A stretch of 64,000 bases of DNA, taken from contig JBBRLP010000012.1 in assembly GCA_038231295.1 (NCBI GenBank), forward strand, positions 1-64,000. Reading direction: 5' to 3'. How positions within the stretch are numbered: position 1 is the first letter of the stretch; every line of letters begins with the position of its first letter. This document shows positions 36,379 through 44,472 of the stretch, in pieces. This DNA comes from JANXLO01 sp038231295. Lineage in GTDB: Bacteria > Armatimonadota > Chthonomonadetes > Chthonomonadales > Chthonomonadaceae. A program made the position numbers and the translations under genes. The notes beneath the pieces are model-generated. The model did not search any database. It was given only the letters and a program-made list of their open reading frames with translations, and was not told where the DNA came from.

Positions 36379-37209
36379 CTATCCCTTGACGGCCCCCGCT
36401 GTCAGACCCGCCACGAACTCCTTTTGCAGGATGAAAAACAGAATGACCACCGGCAGCACGCTGATCAGCGTGCCAGCCATCAGCATCCCGTACTCCTGAT
36501 TGTAGATGCCGATCATCTGGCTCAGGGCGATGGGCAGCGTGAAAAGGTTACGATTGTGCAGTATGATCTGCGGCCACAGGAAACTGTTCCAGGTGCCCAT
36601 GAAACTGATCAGGCAGAAGGCTCCGATCATGGGCCGGGAGACGGGCATCACAATATCCCGGTATATCTGGAACTCCGAGCAGCCGTCAATGCGGGCCGCC
36701 TGAAGCAGTTCGTCGGGTATGGACTGGATGGACTGCCGGAACAGAAAGATGCCGAACACACTGACGGCGCCGGGGATAATCAGGCCCAGGTAGCTGTCCA
36801 CCAGCCCCAGCCGATGCAGGAGTTCGAAAAGCGGCGCCATCGTCAGTTGGCCGGGGATCATCAGCGTCGCGAGCATCAGGACGGTGAGCAGCTTTTTGCC
36901 CCTGAATTCGTACTTTGCCAGCGCGAATCCGGCAAGCGACGAGAAGAACAACTGCACGATAACGGTCGTGCTGGCGAGGAAGATGCTGTTCAGCAGGTTG
37001 TGCTGAAACACATCGGTCTTGTGAAACAGGTCTACATAGTTCTGCACACTGATCGTCGGCGCAAAGAAAGTGTAGTGAAACTGGTCGTTGCTGCCCTTGG
37101 TCGTCGCCGCGATCAGCCAGACGAGCGGCGTCAGCACAACTGCTGCCAACACGATGAGCAGTACCTGCGTCGCGAGGCGACCGAGAGAGGATGCGTTTTT
37201 CGGGTTCAA
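36379..37209 (-). CDS. Carbohydrate ABC transporter permease (MalG type)
   Basis: The 276-residue protein has six membrane segments and the conserved cytoplasmic EAA loop (ELLQAARIDGCSEFQIYRDIVMPVSRP) that docks with the ATPase. The start is TTG within AAAGGAGAGGCCGCTTGA, overlapping the stop of the MalF-type gene. No ATPase gene lies in the operon, so it must share an MsmX-like ATPase encoded elsewhere. Confidence 0.9.
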   Translation of the reverse strand: MNPKNASSLGRLATQVLLIVLAAVVLTPLVWLIAATTKGSNDQFHYTFFAPTISVQNYVDLFHKTDVFQHNLLNSIFLASTTVIVQLFFSSLAGFALAKYEFRGKKLLTVLMLATLMIPGQLTMAPLFELLHRLGLVDSYLGLIIPGAVSVFGIFLFRQSIQSIPDELLQAARIDGCSEFQIYRDIVMPVSRPMIGAFCLISFMGTWNSFLWPQIILHNRNLFTLPIALSQMIGIYNQEYGMLMAGTLISVLPVVILFFILQKEFVAGLTAGAVKG

Positions 37210-38132
37210 GCGGCCTCTCCTTTATAGACACCTGTCATACGCAGTTGGAACAGGCTGATGACGAGTACGCCCAGCGCGAGCGACCATCCGATAGCGCTGG
37301 CAAGACCGAGATCTCCCGTGACAAATCCGTGCTGATAGAGATACATCACGATGGTCAGGCCCGCATTCTTCGGCCCCGCCGAGTTGTTCAGCAGCAGATA
37401 GGGCAGTTCGTAAAGCTGGAATGAACCGATGGTAGCGGTCACCAGAACAAACACCGCGACCGGCTTGATACCCGGAACGGTCACCGCCCGGAACTGATGC
37501 CAGGCGTTGGCTCCGTCCACACGCGCCGCCTCGTAAAGCTCCTGATCCACCGACTGGAGCGCCGCCAGAAAATAGATCATGTTGAAGCCCACATACATCC
37601 AGAGGGAGGCCAGTACAATCGCCGGCATGACGAGGTTCGGATTCTGAAGCCACTTCGTATCCAGCGGCACCAGGCGAGGCAGAAGGGGATGGAGTGCACG
37701 GTTCACGAGGCCGTACTGCGGCACATAGAGGATGCCGAACAGTACGGCCACAAAGGCCTGCCCCATCAGGTTCGGAGAGAAAAATGCCATCCGCAGCAGG
37801 CCACGCGCTTTAATCCATTTCTGGGAGAGCAGCATAGCCAGCCCCAGCGCCAGGGGAAGCTGGAGGAACACCGACCAGAACGCATAGACCAGGGTGTTCC
37901 AGACAGCCGTCCGGAAGTCGGCATCTCCGAGCAGGAATCGGTAGTTGCTCAGTCCCACAAACACATGACTCTTCGGGCCGTTCGTGGCATAGAGCGAAAG
38001 CCGCAGGCTCTGGAGGATGGGGTAGCAGCCGAAGACCAGAAATGTGATCAAGAAGGGCGAGATAAACAGATAGGGCGCGAGCTTATGCTGTCGTCGGAAC
38101 GAGCGGGAATTTTCGGTGTCGGGCTTTTTCAT
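37206..38132 (-). CDS. Carbohydrate ABC transporter permease (MalF type)
   Basis: The ATG at 38132 gives 308 residues with six predicted membrane segments beginning at LAPYLFISPFLITFLVFG. The EAA loop is ELYEAARVDGANAWHQFRAVTVPGIKP. It pairs with the MalG-type permease, whose TTG start overlaps its stop. Its Shine-Dalgarno is weak, and a perfect 14-bp palindrome lies nine bases upstream of the start. Confidence 0.9.
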   Translation of the reverse strand: MKKPDTENSRSFRRQHKLAPYLFISPFLITFLVFGCYPILQSLRLSLYATNGPKSHVFVGLSNYRFLLGDADFRTAVWNTLVYAFWSVFLQLPLALGLAMLLSQKWIKARGLLRMAFFSPNLMGQAFVAVLFGILYVPQYGLVNRALHPLLPRLVPLDTKWLQNPNLVMPAIVLASLWMYVGFNMIYFLAALQSVDQELYEAARVDGANAWHQFRAVTVPGIKPVAVFVLVTATIGSFQLYELPYLLLNNSAGPKNAGLTIVMYLYQHGFVTGDLGLASAIGWSLALGVLVISLFQLRMTGVYKGEAA

Positions 38133-38140
38133 AGGTGATC

Positions 38141-38154
38141 TTGTACCGGTACAA
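38141..38154. promoter_or_regulatory. Perfect 14-bp palindrome before the MalF-type gene
   Basis: TTGTACCGGTACAA is fully symmetric with the ACCGGT core seen in many LacI/GalR operators. It lies inside the operon, between the binding-protein and permease genes. Its sequence differs from the GCTA...TAGC sites near the xylanase gene. Confidence 0.4.
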
Positions 38155-38264
38155 AAGAGGATGGACAGGGGATCGTCCACAAAGGATGAATTTCAGTTTC
38201 GAGTCCGTAACTCTCTCACTCGTTGCGTGGGCAGAACAGGCGAACTATTAGGCACGGAGCGTCC

Positions 38265-39614
38265 TCAGTACGGGTTTCGGGCGATCAGTTTGCGAACATC
38301 GTCGGCGTTCTCCTTTAGCACTGCACGTGCGAACGGCGCAAGGTCACGATCCGGATGGGCATTGTACTCCTGCACACAGGAGACTAACGCGGCTCCCAGT
38401 TTCGCCTTGGCGGTCTGGATAAAGGGACTGCTGTACTGGAACGGCACACTGGGCGCAAGACGTGCGTAGGTGTCTCCCAGCGGCTGATCGCTGTAGTAGG
38501 GATTTCGCTCGTGGAATGCGGGCTGATCCCAGGCCTCCCGCATGGCGGGCAGGATATTTGTCTGGCGAAATCGCTCGGCCAACTGCGGCTTATCCAGATA
38601 CAGGTGCATCGCCAACTGCCACGCGAGGTCCTGGTTTGTGCAGCGTTTGGTGATTCCGAGCATGGTGCCGCCCCAGGTGCTGGTGCGTGGTCCTCCGGGA
38701 GTTACGGCCGGGAGCGGCATTAGGGCCATCTTGCCCGCGACACGCGGAATGTCCTTTTCGAAACTCTTGGAGCGCCAGTCCGGGGTGACGAGAAACAGCA
38801 CGTACCCGTCTTCTACCGCCTTGGTGAGGACCTGCCCGCCGCCGAGGCTGTTGCCAATCCGATGCGGGCCAGCGACGAGAGGAACATACCAGCACAGTGT
38901 CTGCACCACGGTCTCGTTGTCGAAGATGCATTTCCCCTGCGGATCGAAATAGCCGCCGCCACGCTGGAAAAGGCAGGTCTCCAGATTGTCTGTGCTGCTG
39001 TCGGAGAACTCGATCATGTACCGCTCATTGAGCCTGGTCAGTTGGTGGCCGATACGGATGAAGTCGTCCCATGTCTGAATCTTGTTGATATCTACTCCGG
39101 CGGCCTCCACCAGGTCGCGGCGGTAAGCAAGCTGAACCGGATGGACGTCGTGCGGCAGACCGAAGATACGTCCGCGATTCGTGTAGGGCGCAAAGCGGGC
39201 ATGGACCATCTTGTCCCAGAGGCCGGTCTCGTGGATGCGGTCGGTCAGGTCTGCGAAGCCGACATCTTTCAGCGGGCCGCGAAAGAACGTGCCGGACGAG
39301 CTAATTTCTATCTCGACCATATCCGGCACATCCAGGTCGGCAAGAAACGAATTTTGCAGCCGCGCCGCAAGGCCATCGAGTGATACAAGCTGCATCTCAA
39401 CCTGAACGCCCGGATGTGCTGCCTCAAAAGCAGGCAGCGCCTTCTGATACGCTTCGTAGTGAGGCTTGGCGAATACCCAGAAGGTGAGTTTCTTCGTACC
39501 GGGTGTCATCTGCTTGCTCGCCGCTATCCGGGCATTCCAGCCGATCCATCCGCCCGAAAGGATCGAGAGGATCAGAAAACTCAGGGCCGCTTTGCCATAA
39601 GGGAAGAATCGCAT
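38265..39614 (-). CDS. Extracellular sugar-binding protein of an ABC importer
   Basis: The ATG at 39614 follows GGAGAG. The 449-residue protein starts with a short charged end and a hydrophobic signal/anchor (ALSFLILSILSGGWIGW), without an obvious lipobox. It then reads as a family 1 solute-binding protein: KLTFWVFAKPHYEAYQKALPAFEAAHPGVQVEM near the start and WGGTMLGITKRCTNQDLAW later. It delivers oligosaccharides, probably xylo- or arabinoxylo-oligosaccharides given the neighbours. It is the first gene of the operon running to the GH43 gene. Confidence 0.88.
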   Translation of the reverse strand: MRFFPYGKAALSFLILSILSGGWIGWNARIAASKQMTPGTKKLTFWVFAKPHYEAYQKALPAFEAAHPGVQVEMQLVSLDGLAARLQNSFLADLDVPDMVEIEISSSGTFFRGPLKDVGFADLTDRIHETGLWDKMVHARFAPYTNRGRIFGLPHDVHPVQLAYRRDLVEAAGVDINKIQTWDDFIRIGHQLTRLNERYMIEFSDSSTDNLETCLFQRGGGYFDPQGKCIFDNETVVQTLCWYVPLVAGPHRIGNSLGGGQVLTKAVEDGYVLFLVTPDWRSKSFEKDIPRVAGKMALMPLPAVTPGGPRTSTWGGTMLGITKRCTNQDLAWQLAMHLYLDKPQLAERFRQTNILPAMREAWDQPAFHERNPYYSDQPLGDTYARLAPSVPFQYSSPFIQTAKAKLGAALVSCVQEYNAHPDRDLAPFARAVLKENADDVRKLIARNPY

Positions 39615-39749
39615 CGCACTCTCCATAACGAGGACTAATAGCTCGCCTTACGCAGGCAAGCAGTGTCAACCCTTTGCACCCTTGCCCAGCGTAGCCGCGT
39701 AGCGAGGGGCGTCAGCCCTTTGCTTCCCTCTGACTGCGGAAGTTTCTGC

Positions 39750-39765
39750 GCTATTTCGTATTAGC
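39750..39765. promoter_or_regulatory. Candidate LacI-type operator O1 (importer side)
   Basis: GCTATT-TCGT-ATTAGC, a pseudo-palindrome with a central CG. It starts four bases downstream of the minus-strand TATACT at 39769-39774, so it should overlap the transcription start of the importer operon. Confidence 0.6.
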
Positions 39766-39824
39766 AACAGTATACCCTCTTCATCGGAATTCTATGCCCG
39801 AAATGGAGGTAATCAGGAATGATG

Positions 39825-39854
39825 TTGACATCGCTCTGTCGAATGCTGTATAGT
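39825..39854 (+). promoter_or_regulatory. Sigma-70-type promoter of the xylanase gene
   Basis: TTGACA at 39825-39830 and TATAGT at 39849-39854 are separated by 18 bases. The expected start point is about 39861, giving a leader of some 100 bases before the ATG at 39962. Operator candidates O2 and O3 cover the start point and the first transcribed bases. Confidence 0.75.
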
Positions 39855-39856
39855 GT

Positions 39857-39872
39857 GCTACGTCGTGGTAGC
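39857..39872. promoter_or_regulatory. Candidate LacI-type operator O2 (over the xylanase start point)
   Basis: GCTACG-TCGT-GGTAGC matches the consensus GCTA-N2-TCGT-N2-TAGC and immediately follows the -10 hexamer. Its centre is 21 bp, two helical turns, from that of O3. Confidence 0.55.
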
Positions 39873-39875
39873 ATA

Positions 39876-39895
39876 TTGCTGTTTCGTAATAGCAA
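39876..39895. promoter_or_regulatory. Candidate LacI-type operator O3 (xylanase leader)
   Basis: A 20-bp pseudo-palindrome with core GCTGTT-TCGT-AATAGC, flanked symmetrically by TT and AA, eight of ten half-site positions matching. It is the best copy of the operator family in this window. Confidence 0.65.
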
Positions 39896-39961
39896 ACGCG
39901 CATGCTATCGCGTCAGCAGCCTGTGCAGCATCCCTCTGTATCTACAGAAAGGTATCCTCTC

Positions 39962-41209
39962 ATGAAGAGTTCTCGCGCAAACCGTAGCGTCTCCCTCGGC
40001 TCCTTTACGGCGATGCTCATGGCGACAGGCGCAGCGGCGCAGGTCAGCGATACCCCGGCCCTGAAAGACGCCTACAAACGTCACTTTCAGATCGGTGTCG
40101 CTATCAATCGCACCGTAGCCACCGGGGAAAATGGCGGCAATCGGTCTCCAGAACTGGTTCAGAAAGATATTGCGCTGACAAAGGCGCAGTTCAATCAGAT
40201 ATCCCCGGAAAACGATCTGAAATGGGAGAGCATTCATCCACGCGAAGGGGCAGACGGCTATAATTTCGCTCCCGCCGACGCCTACGTGGAATTTGGCCGC
40301 AAAAACCGGATGCTGATCGTAGGACATACGCTCGTCTGGCATGGACAGACCCCGCGTTGGGTGTTCGCCGGAACGACTCCGCCCGCTGAAGCGACCAAAA
40401 CTCCTTCGCAGAATCCTCCTGCCAATGGGCCGGGAGGAGGCGCAGGACGCCGCTTCGGCGGATTCGATATCAATGCGCCACACGCGACACGCGAAGAGCT
40501 TCTTCAGAGAATGCGCGACCATATTCATACGGTCGTCGGCAGATACAAAGGCAAGATCAAGGTCTGGGATGTGGTCAACGAGGCAATCTCCGATGGCGGC
40601 CCCAACATCCTGCGGGTTTCGCCCTGGGAGCAGATCATCGGGCCGGACTTCATCGCCAAAGCCTTTGAATATGCCCACGAAGCCGATCCCGGTGCGATCC
40701 TCCGCTACAACGACTATGGTCTGGAGAACCCCGCCAAGCGCCAGAAACTCATTAGCCTCATCAAAGACTTGCAGGCGAAGAAAGTCCCGGTAATGGCCAT
40801 AGGCACACAGACCCATGTCAGTGTCTCCTCACCCACGCTCGAAGAAGAGGATCGGACGCTGACGGAACTCGAGACGCTGGGCCTGCCCATTCACGTTACG
40901 GAACTCGATGTGAACGGCGCTCAGGGAGGGCAGCGCACGAACAGCGGGGATATCGGCGCCAATGCGGCGACAACTCAGGGCGGACTGGTGGACGACGCAA
41001 ATCAGCGCCTTGCCGATCAATATGCCAATCTCTTCAAGGTGTTCCTCAAGCACAAATCGGTGAAAGTCGTGACCCTGTGGGGCATCAACGACGGTGTCTC
41101 CTGGCGTGCCAATGGCAAACCCCTGCTGTTTGACGGCAATGATCAGCCCAAACCCGCCTTTGACGCGGTAATCCGAGTCGCCGGCGGCAAAGCGCCGGGC
41201 GCGAAATAG
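39962..41209 (+). CDS. GH10 endo-1,4-beta-xylanase, secreted
   Basis: The ATG at 39962 follows AAAGG. The 415-residue protein has a signal peptide ending GAAAQ and a complete GH10 barrel. It shows FNQISPENDLKWESIHP, VGHTLVWHGQTPRWVF, the acid/base Glu in KVWDVVNEAISDGG and the nucleophile Glu in LPIHVTELDVNG. A Pro/Gly-rich loop of about 30 residues is inserted after the HTLVWH strand, a common spot for variation. It cleaves the xylan backbone outside the cell and heads an 8.8-kb same-strand run of xylan-related genes. Confidence 0.93.
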   Translation: MKSSRANRSVSLGSFTAMLMATGAAAQVSDTPALKDAYKRHFQIGVAINRTVATGENGGNRSPELVQKDIALTKAQFNQISPENDLKWESIHPREGADGYNFAPADAYVEFGRKNRMLIVGHTLVWHGQTPRWVFAGTTPPAEATKTPSQNPPANGPGGGAGRRFGGFDINAPHATREELLQRMRDHIHTVVGRYKGKIKVWDVVNEAISDGGPNILRVSPWEQIIGPDFIAKAFEYAHEADPGAILRYNDYGLENPAKRQKLISLIKDLQAKKVPVMAIGTQTHVSVSSPTLEEEDRTLTELETLGLPIHVTELDVNGAQGGQRTNSGDIGANAATTQGGLVDDANQRLADQYANLFKVFLKHKSVKVVTLWGINDGVSWRANGKPLLFDGNDQPKPAFDAVIRVAGGKAPGAK

Positions 41210-41261
41210 CCTTCGCCGACTGCATGACAGCGGAAGAGGCCCCTGAGAGACCGGAACGTCT

Positions 41262-42344
41262 ATGTCAGAGGAACACAAAAACAAAAGACCGGCTTCCGTG
41301 CGTAAGGCCCATCCTACCATCGCCTCCATCGCCGCCCAGATGGGACTCTCGCGGGCAACGGTCACGCACGTTCTGAACGGCCGTGCGACCGAGCAGCGCA
41401 TCAAGCCCGAAACGCAGCAACGCGTTCTGAAGATAGCGCACGAACTTGGTTATCGCGCTAACGCCGCCGCGCGCGCCGTCCGGGCAGGCCGCTTTGGAAA
41501 TATCGCGCTCGTCCAATCGCTGTACGGGCAGTATCTGCCCAATGAACTGCTGCGCGGGTTGGCGACAGCGATCGCATCCAGAGACATACGCTTTGTGTTG
41601 ACGCAGGCGCCGGACAGGACGATCAGCGACGAGACGTATCTGCCCCATACCATGCGCGAACTCTCCGTGGATGGTGTGATCATCAATCGGCATCTCGGCT
41701 TTTCCGAACCCTATCTTGACCACATTCACCGATTGGGGATCCCCGCGATTTTTCTCAATGTAAAGCAGGAGTTCGACTGCGTTCACCCGGACGATTTGAA
41801 TGGCGGCCGGATCGCCACGGAACTCCTCTTGCAACTGCGACACGAGCGCATCGCCTATCTCGATACCGACGAGCCGGAAAACAGGCACTACAGCAAGCAC
41901 GATCGCCGTGCGGGCTACGAGCGGGCGATGCAGGACGCCGGAAGGACGCCGCAGATCGCTCTGCTCCCGAAAGCCTGTCCGCTGCCAGGGCGACCAGGCG
42001 CCGATGCGCGTATCGAGGCGGCGCGAATCCTGCTGACACAGGAAAACAGACCGACTGCTATCCTTGCTTACGAGATTGCTGAGGCAATGGCCCTGGTGCA
42101 TGCCGCGCATCTCCTGGGAATCCGCATTCCGCAAGATCTCTCGATCATTCAGTTCCACCACCGGATTGATCTACGCTATTTTATCCCGATCCAGACCGTC
42201 AGCAATGCGATGACAGAGGTGGGAACGGCAGCGGTCGAGATGCTGCTGGAGAAGATCGACCATCCACAAACGCCGCTGCCGACAAGAGTGGTTCCTGTCA
42301 AAATGCTGGAGGGAGCCACCTGTCTGCCTCTCCGCACCCTGTGA
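41262..42344 (+). CDS. LacI-family transcriptional regulator
   Basis: The 360-residue protein has a LacI helix-turn-helix (TIASIAAQMGLSRATVTHVL) and hinge (NAAARAVRAG) in residues 12-75, then a periplasmic-binding-protein-like sensor domain (GNIALVQSLYG...; ending with the dimer face IQFHHRIDLRYFIP). It follows the xylanase gene by 52 bases. The four operator-like sites at 34265, 39750, 39857 and 39876 are its likely targets, so it would repress import and xylan degradation until a sugar binds. Confidence 0.9.
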   Translation: MSEEHKNKRPASVRKAHPTIASIAAQMGLSRATVTHVLNGRATEQRIKPETQQRVLKIAHELGYRANAAARAVRAGRFGNIALVQSLYGQYLPNELLRGLATAIASRDIRFVLTQAPDRTISDETYLPHTMRELSVDGVIINRHLGFSEPYLDHIHRLGIPAIFLNVKQEFDCVHPDDLNGGRIATELLLQLRHERIAYLDTDEPENRHYSKHDRRAGYERAMQDAGRTPQIALLPKACPLPGRPGADARIEAARILLTQENRPTAILAYEIAEAMALVHAAHLLGIRIPQDLSIIQFHHRIDLRYFIPIQTVSNAMTEVGTAAVEMLLEKIDHPQTPLPTRVVPVKMLEGATCLPLRTL

Positions 42345-42351
42345 GAAGTGA

Positions 42352-42372
42352 AATCCCGCTCCTATCGGGATT
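42352..42372 (+). other. Intercistronic hairpin after the LacI gene
   Basis: AATCCCG and CGGGATT flank a seven-base loop, eight bases after the regulator's stop. No T run follows, so it probably tunes downstream expression or mRNA stability rather than ending transcription. Confidence 0.4.
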
Positions 42373-42406
42373 CAATCGTGCGCCTTAACGAAAAGGAGTT
42401 TCGACC

Positions 42407-44428
42407 ATGCGTGTTGTCATCTTCCTGGCAGCGCTGTTGTCGCTCGCCAGAGTAGGCCAGAGCCAGACGCCGCCGAAAGCGATCACCGATAGTGTGCCTG
42501 CGCCCACCAATATCGGAGGCACACAGTATCCGCGCGTCACGCCCGATCTGCGAGTAATCTTCCGTGTCAAGGCGCCCGACGCGCAGAAGATCGAGTTCAA
42601 CCTCGGCAAGCGCTATACCGCCGAGAAGGACACGGAGGGTTTCTGGACTGCCACAACCGATCCCCAGGTGCCGGGATTCCACTACTACTGGCTCGTGATT
42701 GACGGTGTTCAGATCAACGATCCCGGCAGCGAGACGTTCTATGGCACCGGCAAACAGACAAGCGGAATCGAAGTACCTGAGAAGGGAGTGGACTACTACC
42801 TCCCGAAAGAGGTTCCGCATGGCGACGTGCGCGAACGCTGGTACCGCGCCGGTACCACCCAGACGTGGCGGCGCGTCTATATCTACACTCCTCCCGGTTA
42901 CGACACGCAGCGCGAAACCCGGTATCCCGTCCTCTACCTTCAGCACGGCGCCGGAGAGGATGAGCGCGGATGGTCGAACCAGGGGCATGTCGGCTTCATC
43001 ATGGACAATCTTATCGCCGAAAAGAAGGCCGTTCCCATGCTTGTGGTGATGGAGAAGGGCTATGCCACCAGACCGGGCACCGCACCGGCCGCTCCGGCAG
43101 GGCCAGGAGGCCGACCGGACTTTGTCCAGGCATTCGACGACGTTGTCAGCAAAGATTTAGTGCCGTACATAGATGCGAATTTCCGTACCCTGTCGGACCG
43201 GGAGCATCGCGCATTGGCCGGGCTTTCGATGGGAGGATTCCAGTCCTATGCCATCGGGCTGAATCACCTGGACCTCATCGCTTCCATTGGCGGTTTCAGC
43301 GGCGCCGGATACGGATTCAGCGGCGGAGCATTCGATCCAAAGACCGCCAATAACGGAGTGATGGCAGATGCGGACGCATTTAACAAGCGTATGCGACTTC
43401 TCTTTCTGAGCATAGGAACCGCCGAACCCCAGAGGATGCAGGACAGTGTGCGCGGGTATCATGACGCCTTAACGAAAGCCGGTATCAAGACGGCATTCTA
43501 CGAGTCGCCCGGAACCTCGCACGAATGGCTGACCTGGAGGCGCAGTCTGCACGAGTTCGCGCCGCTGCTTTTTCAGGGGCCAGGGGGCGGTCAGCCTGCC
43601 GGGAACCGTCCGCCACGTGGTCCCGGCGCGGGAGGGCCAATTGTGCTGAACGCGGACGATACGCAGGTTTACCCGGAGCCGCCTGCCGACATCAGCGCCA
43701 CCCGAGCCGAGATAGCGCACGGCAAACTGGAAATGATGGAGTACGACTCCAAATCGGTCGGAACCCGGCGTAAGATGCAGGTCTATACGCCGCCCGGCTA
43801 CTCCCCGGACAAGAAATACCCGGTACTCTATCTGCTGCACGGCATCGGCGGCGACGAAACAGAGTGGCAGCGCTTTGCGACGCCCAATCTCCTTCTGGAT
43901 AACCTGATTGCGGACGGCAAAGCCGTGCCGATGATCGTCGTAATGCCGAATGGACGCGCACAGAAGAACGACCGTGCGGAAGGCAATGTCTATGCTACCG
44001 CGCCCGCCTTCGCCGCTTTCGAGCAGGACCTGCTCAATGATGTCATCCCTGCCATTGAGATGCGCTACTCCGTGTCGGCAGACCGCGAACACCGTGGAAT
44101 CGCGGGGCTTTCGATGGGCGGCGGTCAGTCGCTGAATTTCGGTCTGGCGCATCTCGATACGTTTGCCTGGGTGGGTGGGTTCTCGTCGGCTCCGAATACA
44201 AAGGCTCCAGAGCAGCTTGTCGCGGACCCGGCAGCAGCGCGGGAAAAACTGAAGCTGCTCTGGCTCTCCGTTGGCAACAAGGATGGCCTCCTCCGCATCA
44301 GTCAGGGAGTACACGCCTATCTCAAGAAAGAGAACATTCCCCACGTCTGGAATGTGGACGGTCACGCCCACGACCCTACGGAGTGGAAAAACAACCTGTA
44401 CTACTTCCTTCAAAAAGCATTCCGCTGA
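42407..44428 (+). CDS. Secreted protein with two tandem esterase-D (feruloyl-esterase-like) domains
   Basis: The 673-residue protein has a short signal peptide (LAALLSLARVGQS) and an N-terminal early-set (CBM48-like) beta-domain to about residue 120 (RVIFRVKAPDAQKIEFNLG). Two homologous alpha/beta-hydrolase domains follow. The first (about 140-395) has nucleophile motif GLSMGGFQS and late HEW. The second (about 435-672) has GLSMGGGQS and late GHAHDPTEW. Both keep Ser and His, so both may be active. It should release ferulate or acetate from arabinoxylan. A Gly/Pro-rich linker joins the two halves. Confidence 0.88.
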   Translation: MRVVIFLAALLSLARVGQSQTPPKAITDSVPAPTNIGGTQYPRVTPDLRVIFRVKAPDAQKIEFNLGKRYTAEKDTEGFWTATTDPQVPGFHYYWLVIDGVQINDPGSETFYGTGKQTSGIEVPEKGVDYYLPKEVPHGDVRERWYRAGTTQTWRRVYIYTPPGYDTQRETRYPVLYLQHGAGEDERGWSNQGHVGFIMDNLIAEKKAVPMLVVMEKGYATRPGTAPAAPAGPGGRPDFVQAFDDVVSKDLVPYIDANFRTLSDREHRALAGLSMGGFQSYAIGLNHLDLIASIGGFSGAGYGFSGGAFDPKTANNGVMADADAFNKRMRLLFLSIGTAEPQRMQDSVRGYHDALTKAGIKTAFYESPGTSHEWLTWRRSLHEFAPLLFQGPGGGQPAGNRPPRGPGAGGPIVLNADDTQVYPEPPADISATRAEIAHGKLEMMEYDSKSVGTRRKMQVYTPPGYSPDKKYPVLYLLHGIGGDETEWQRFATPNLLLDNLIADGKAVPMIVVMPNGRAQKNDRAEGNVYATAPAFAAFEQDLLNDVIPAIEMRYSVSADREHRGIAGLSMGGGQSLNFGLAHLDTFAWVGGFSSAPNTKAPEQLVADPAAAREKLKLLWLSVGNKDGLLRISQGVHAYLKKENIPHVWNVDGHAHDPTEWKNNLYYFLQKAFR

Positions 44429-44472
44429 GAGCGAGCTCGGTGCAGATGAGGCGAGCAAAGGTGAAAAGACAC

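Larger units (their letters stand above)
39615..39961. other. Divergent control region of the importer operon and the xylanase gene
   Basis: About 350 bases with no gene. Toward the xylanase there is TTGACA (39825), 18 bases, TATAGT (39849). Toward the importer, TATACT on the minus strand at 39769-39774. Three operator-like sites lie at 39750, 39857 and 39878. A dispersed repeat (GTGTCAACCCTTTGC at 39663 and GCGAGGGGCGTCAGCCCTTT at 39702) lies on the importer side. Confidence 0.6.
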
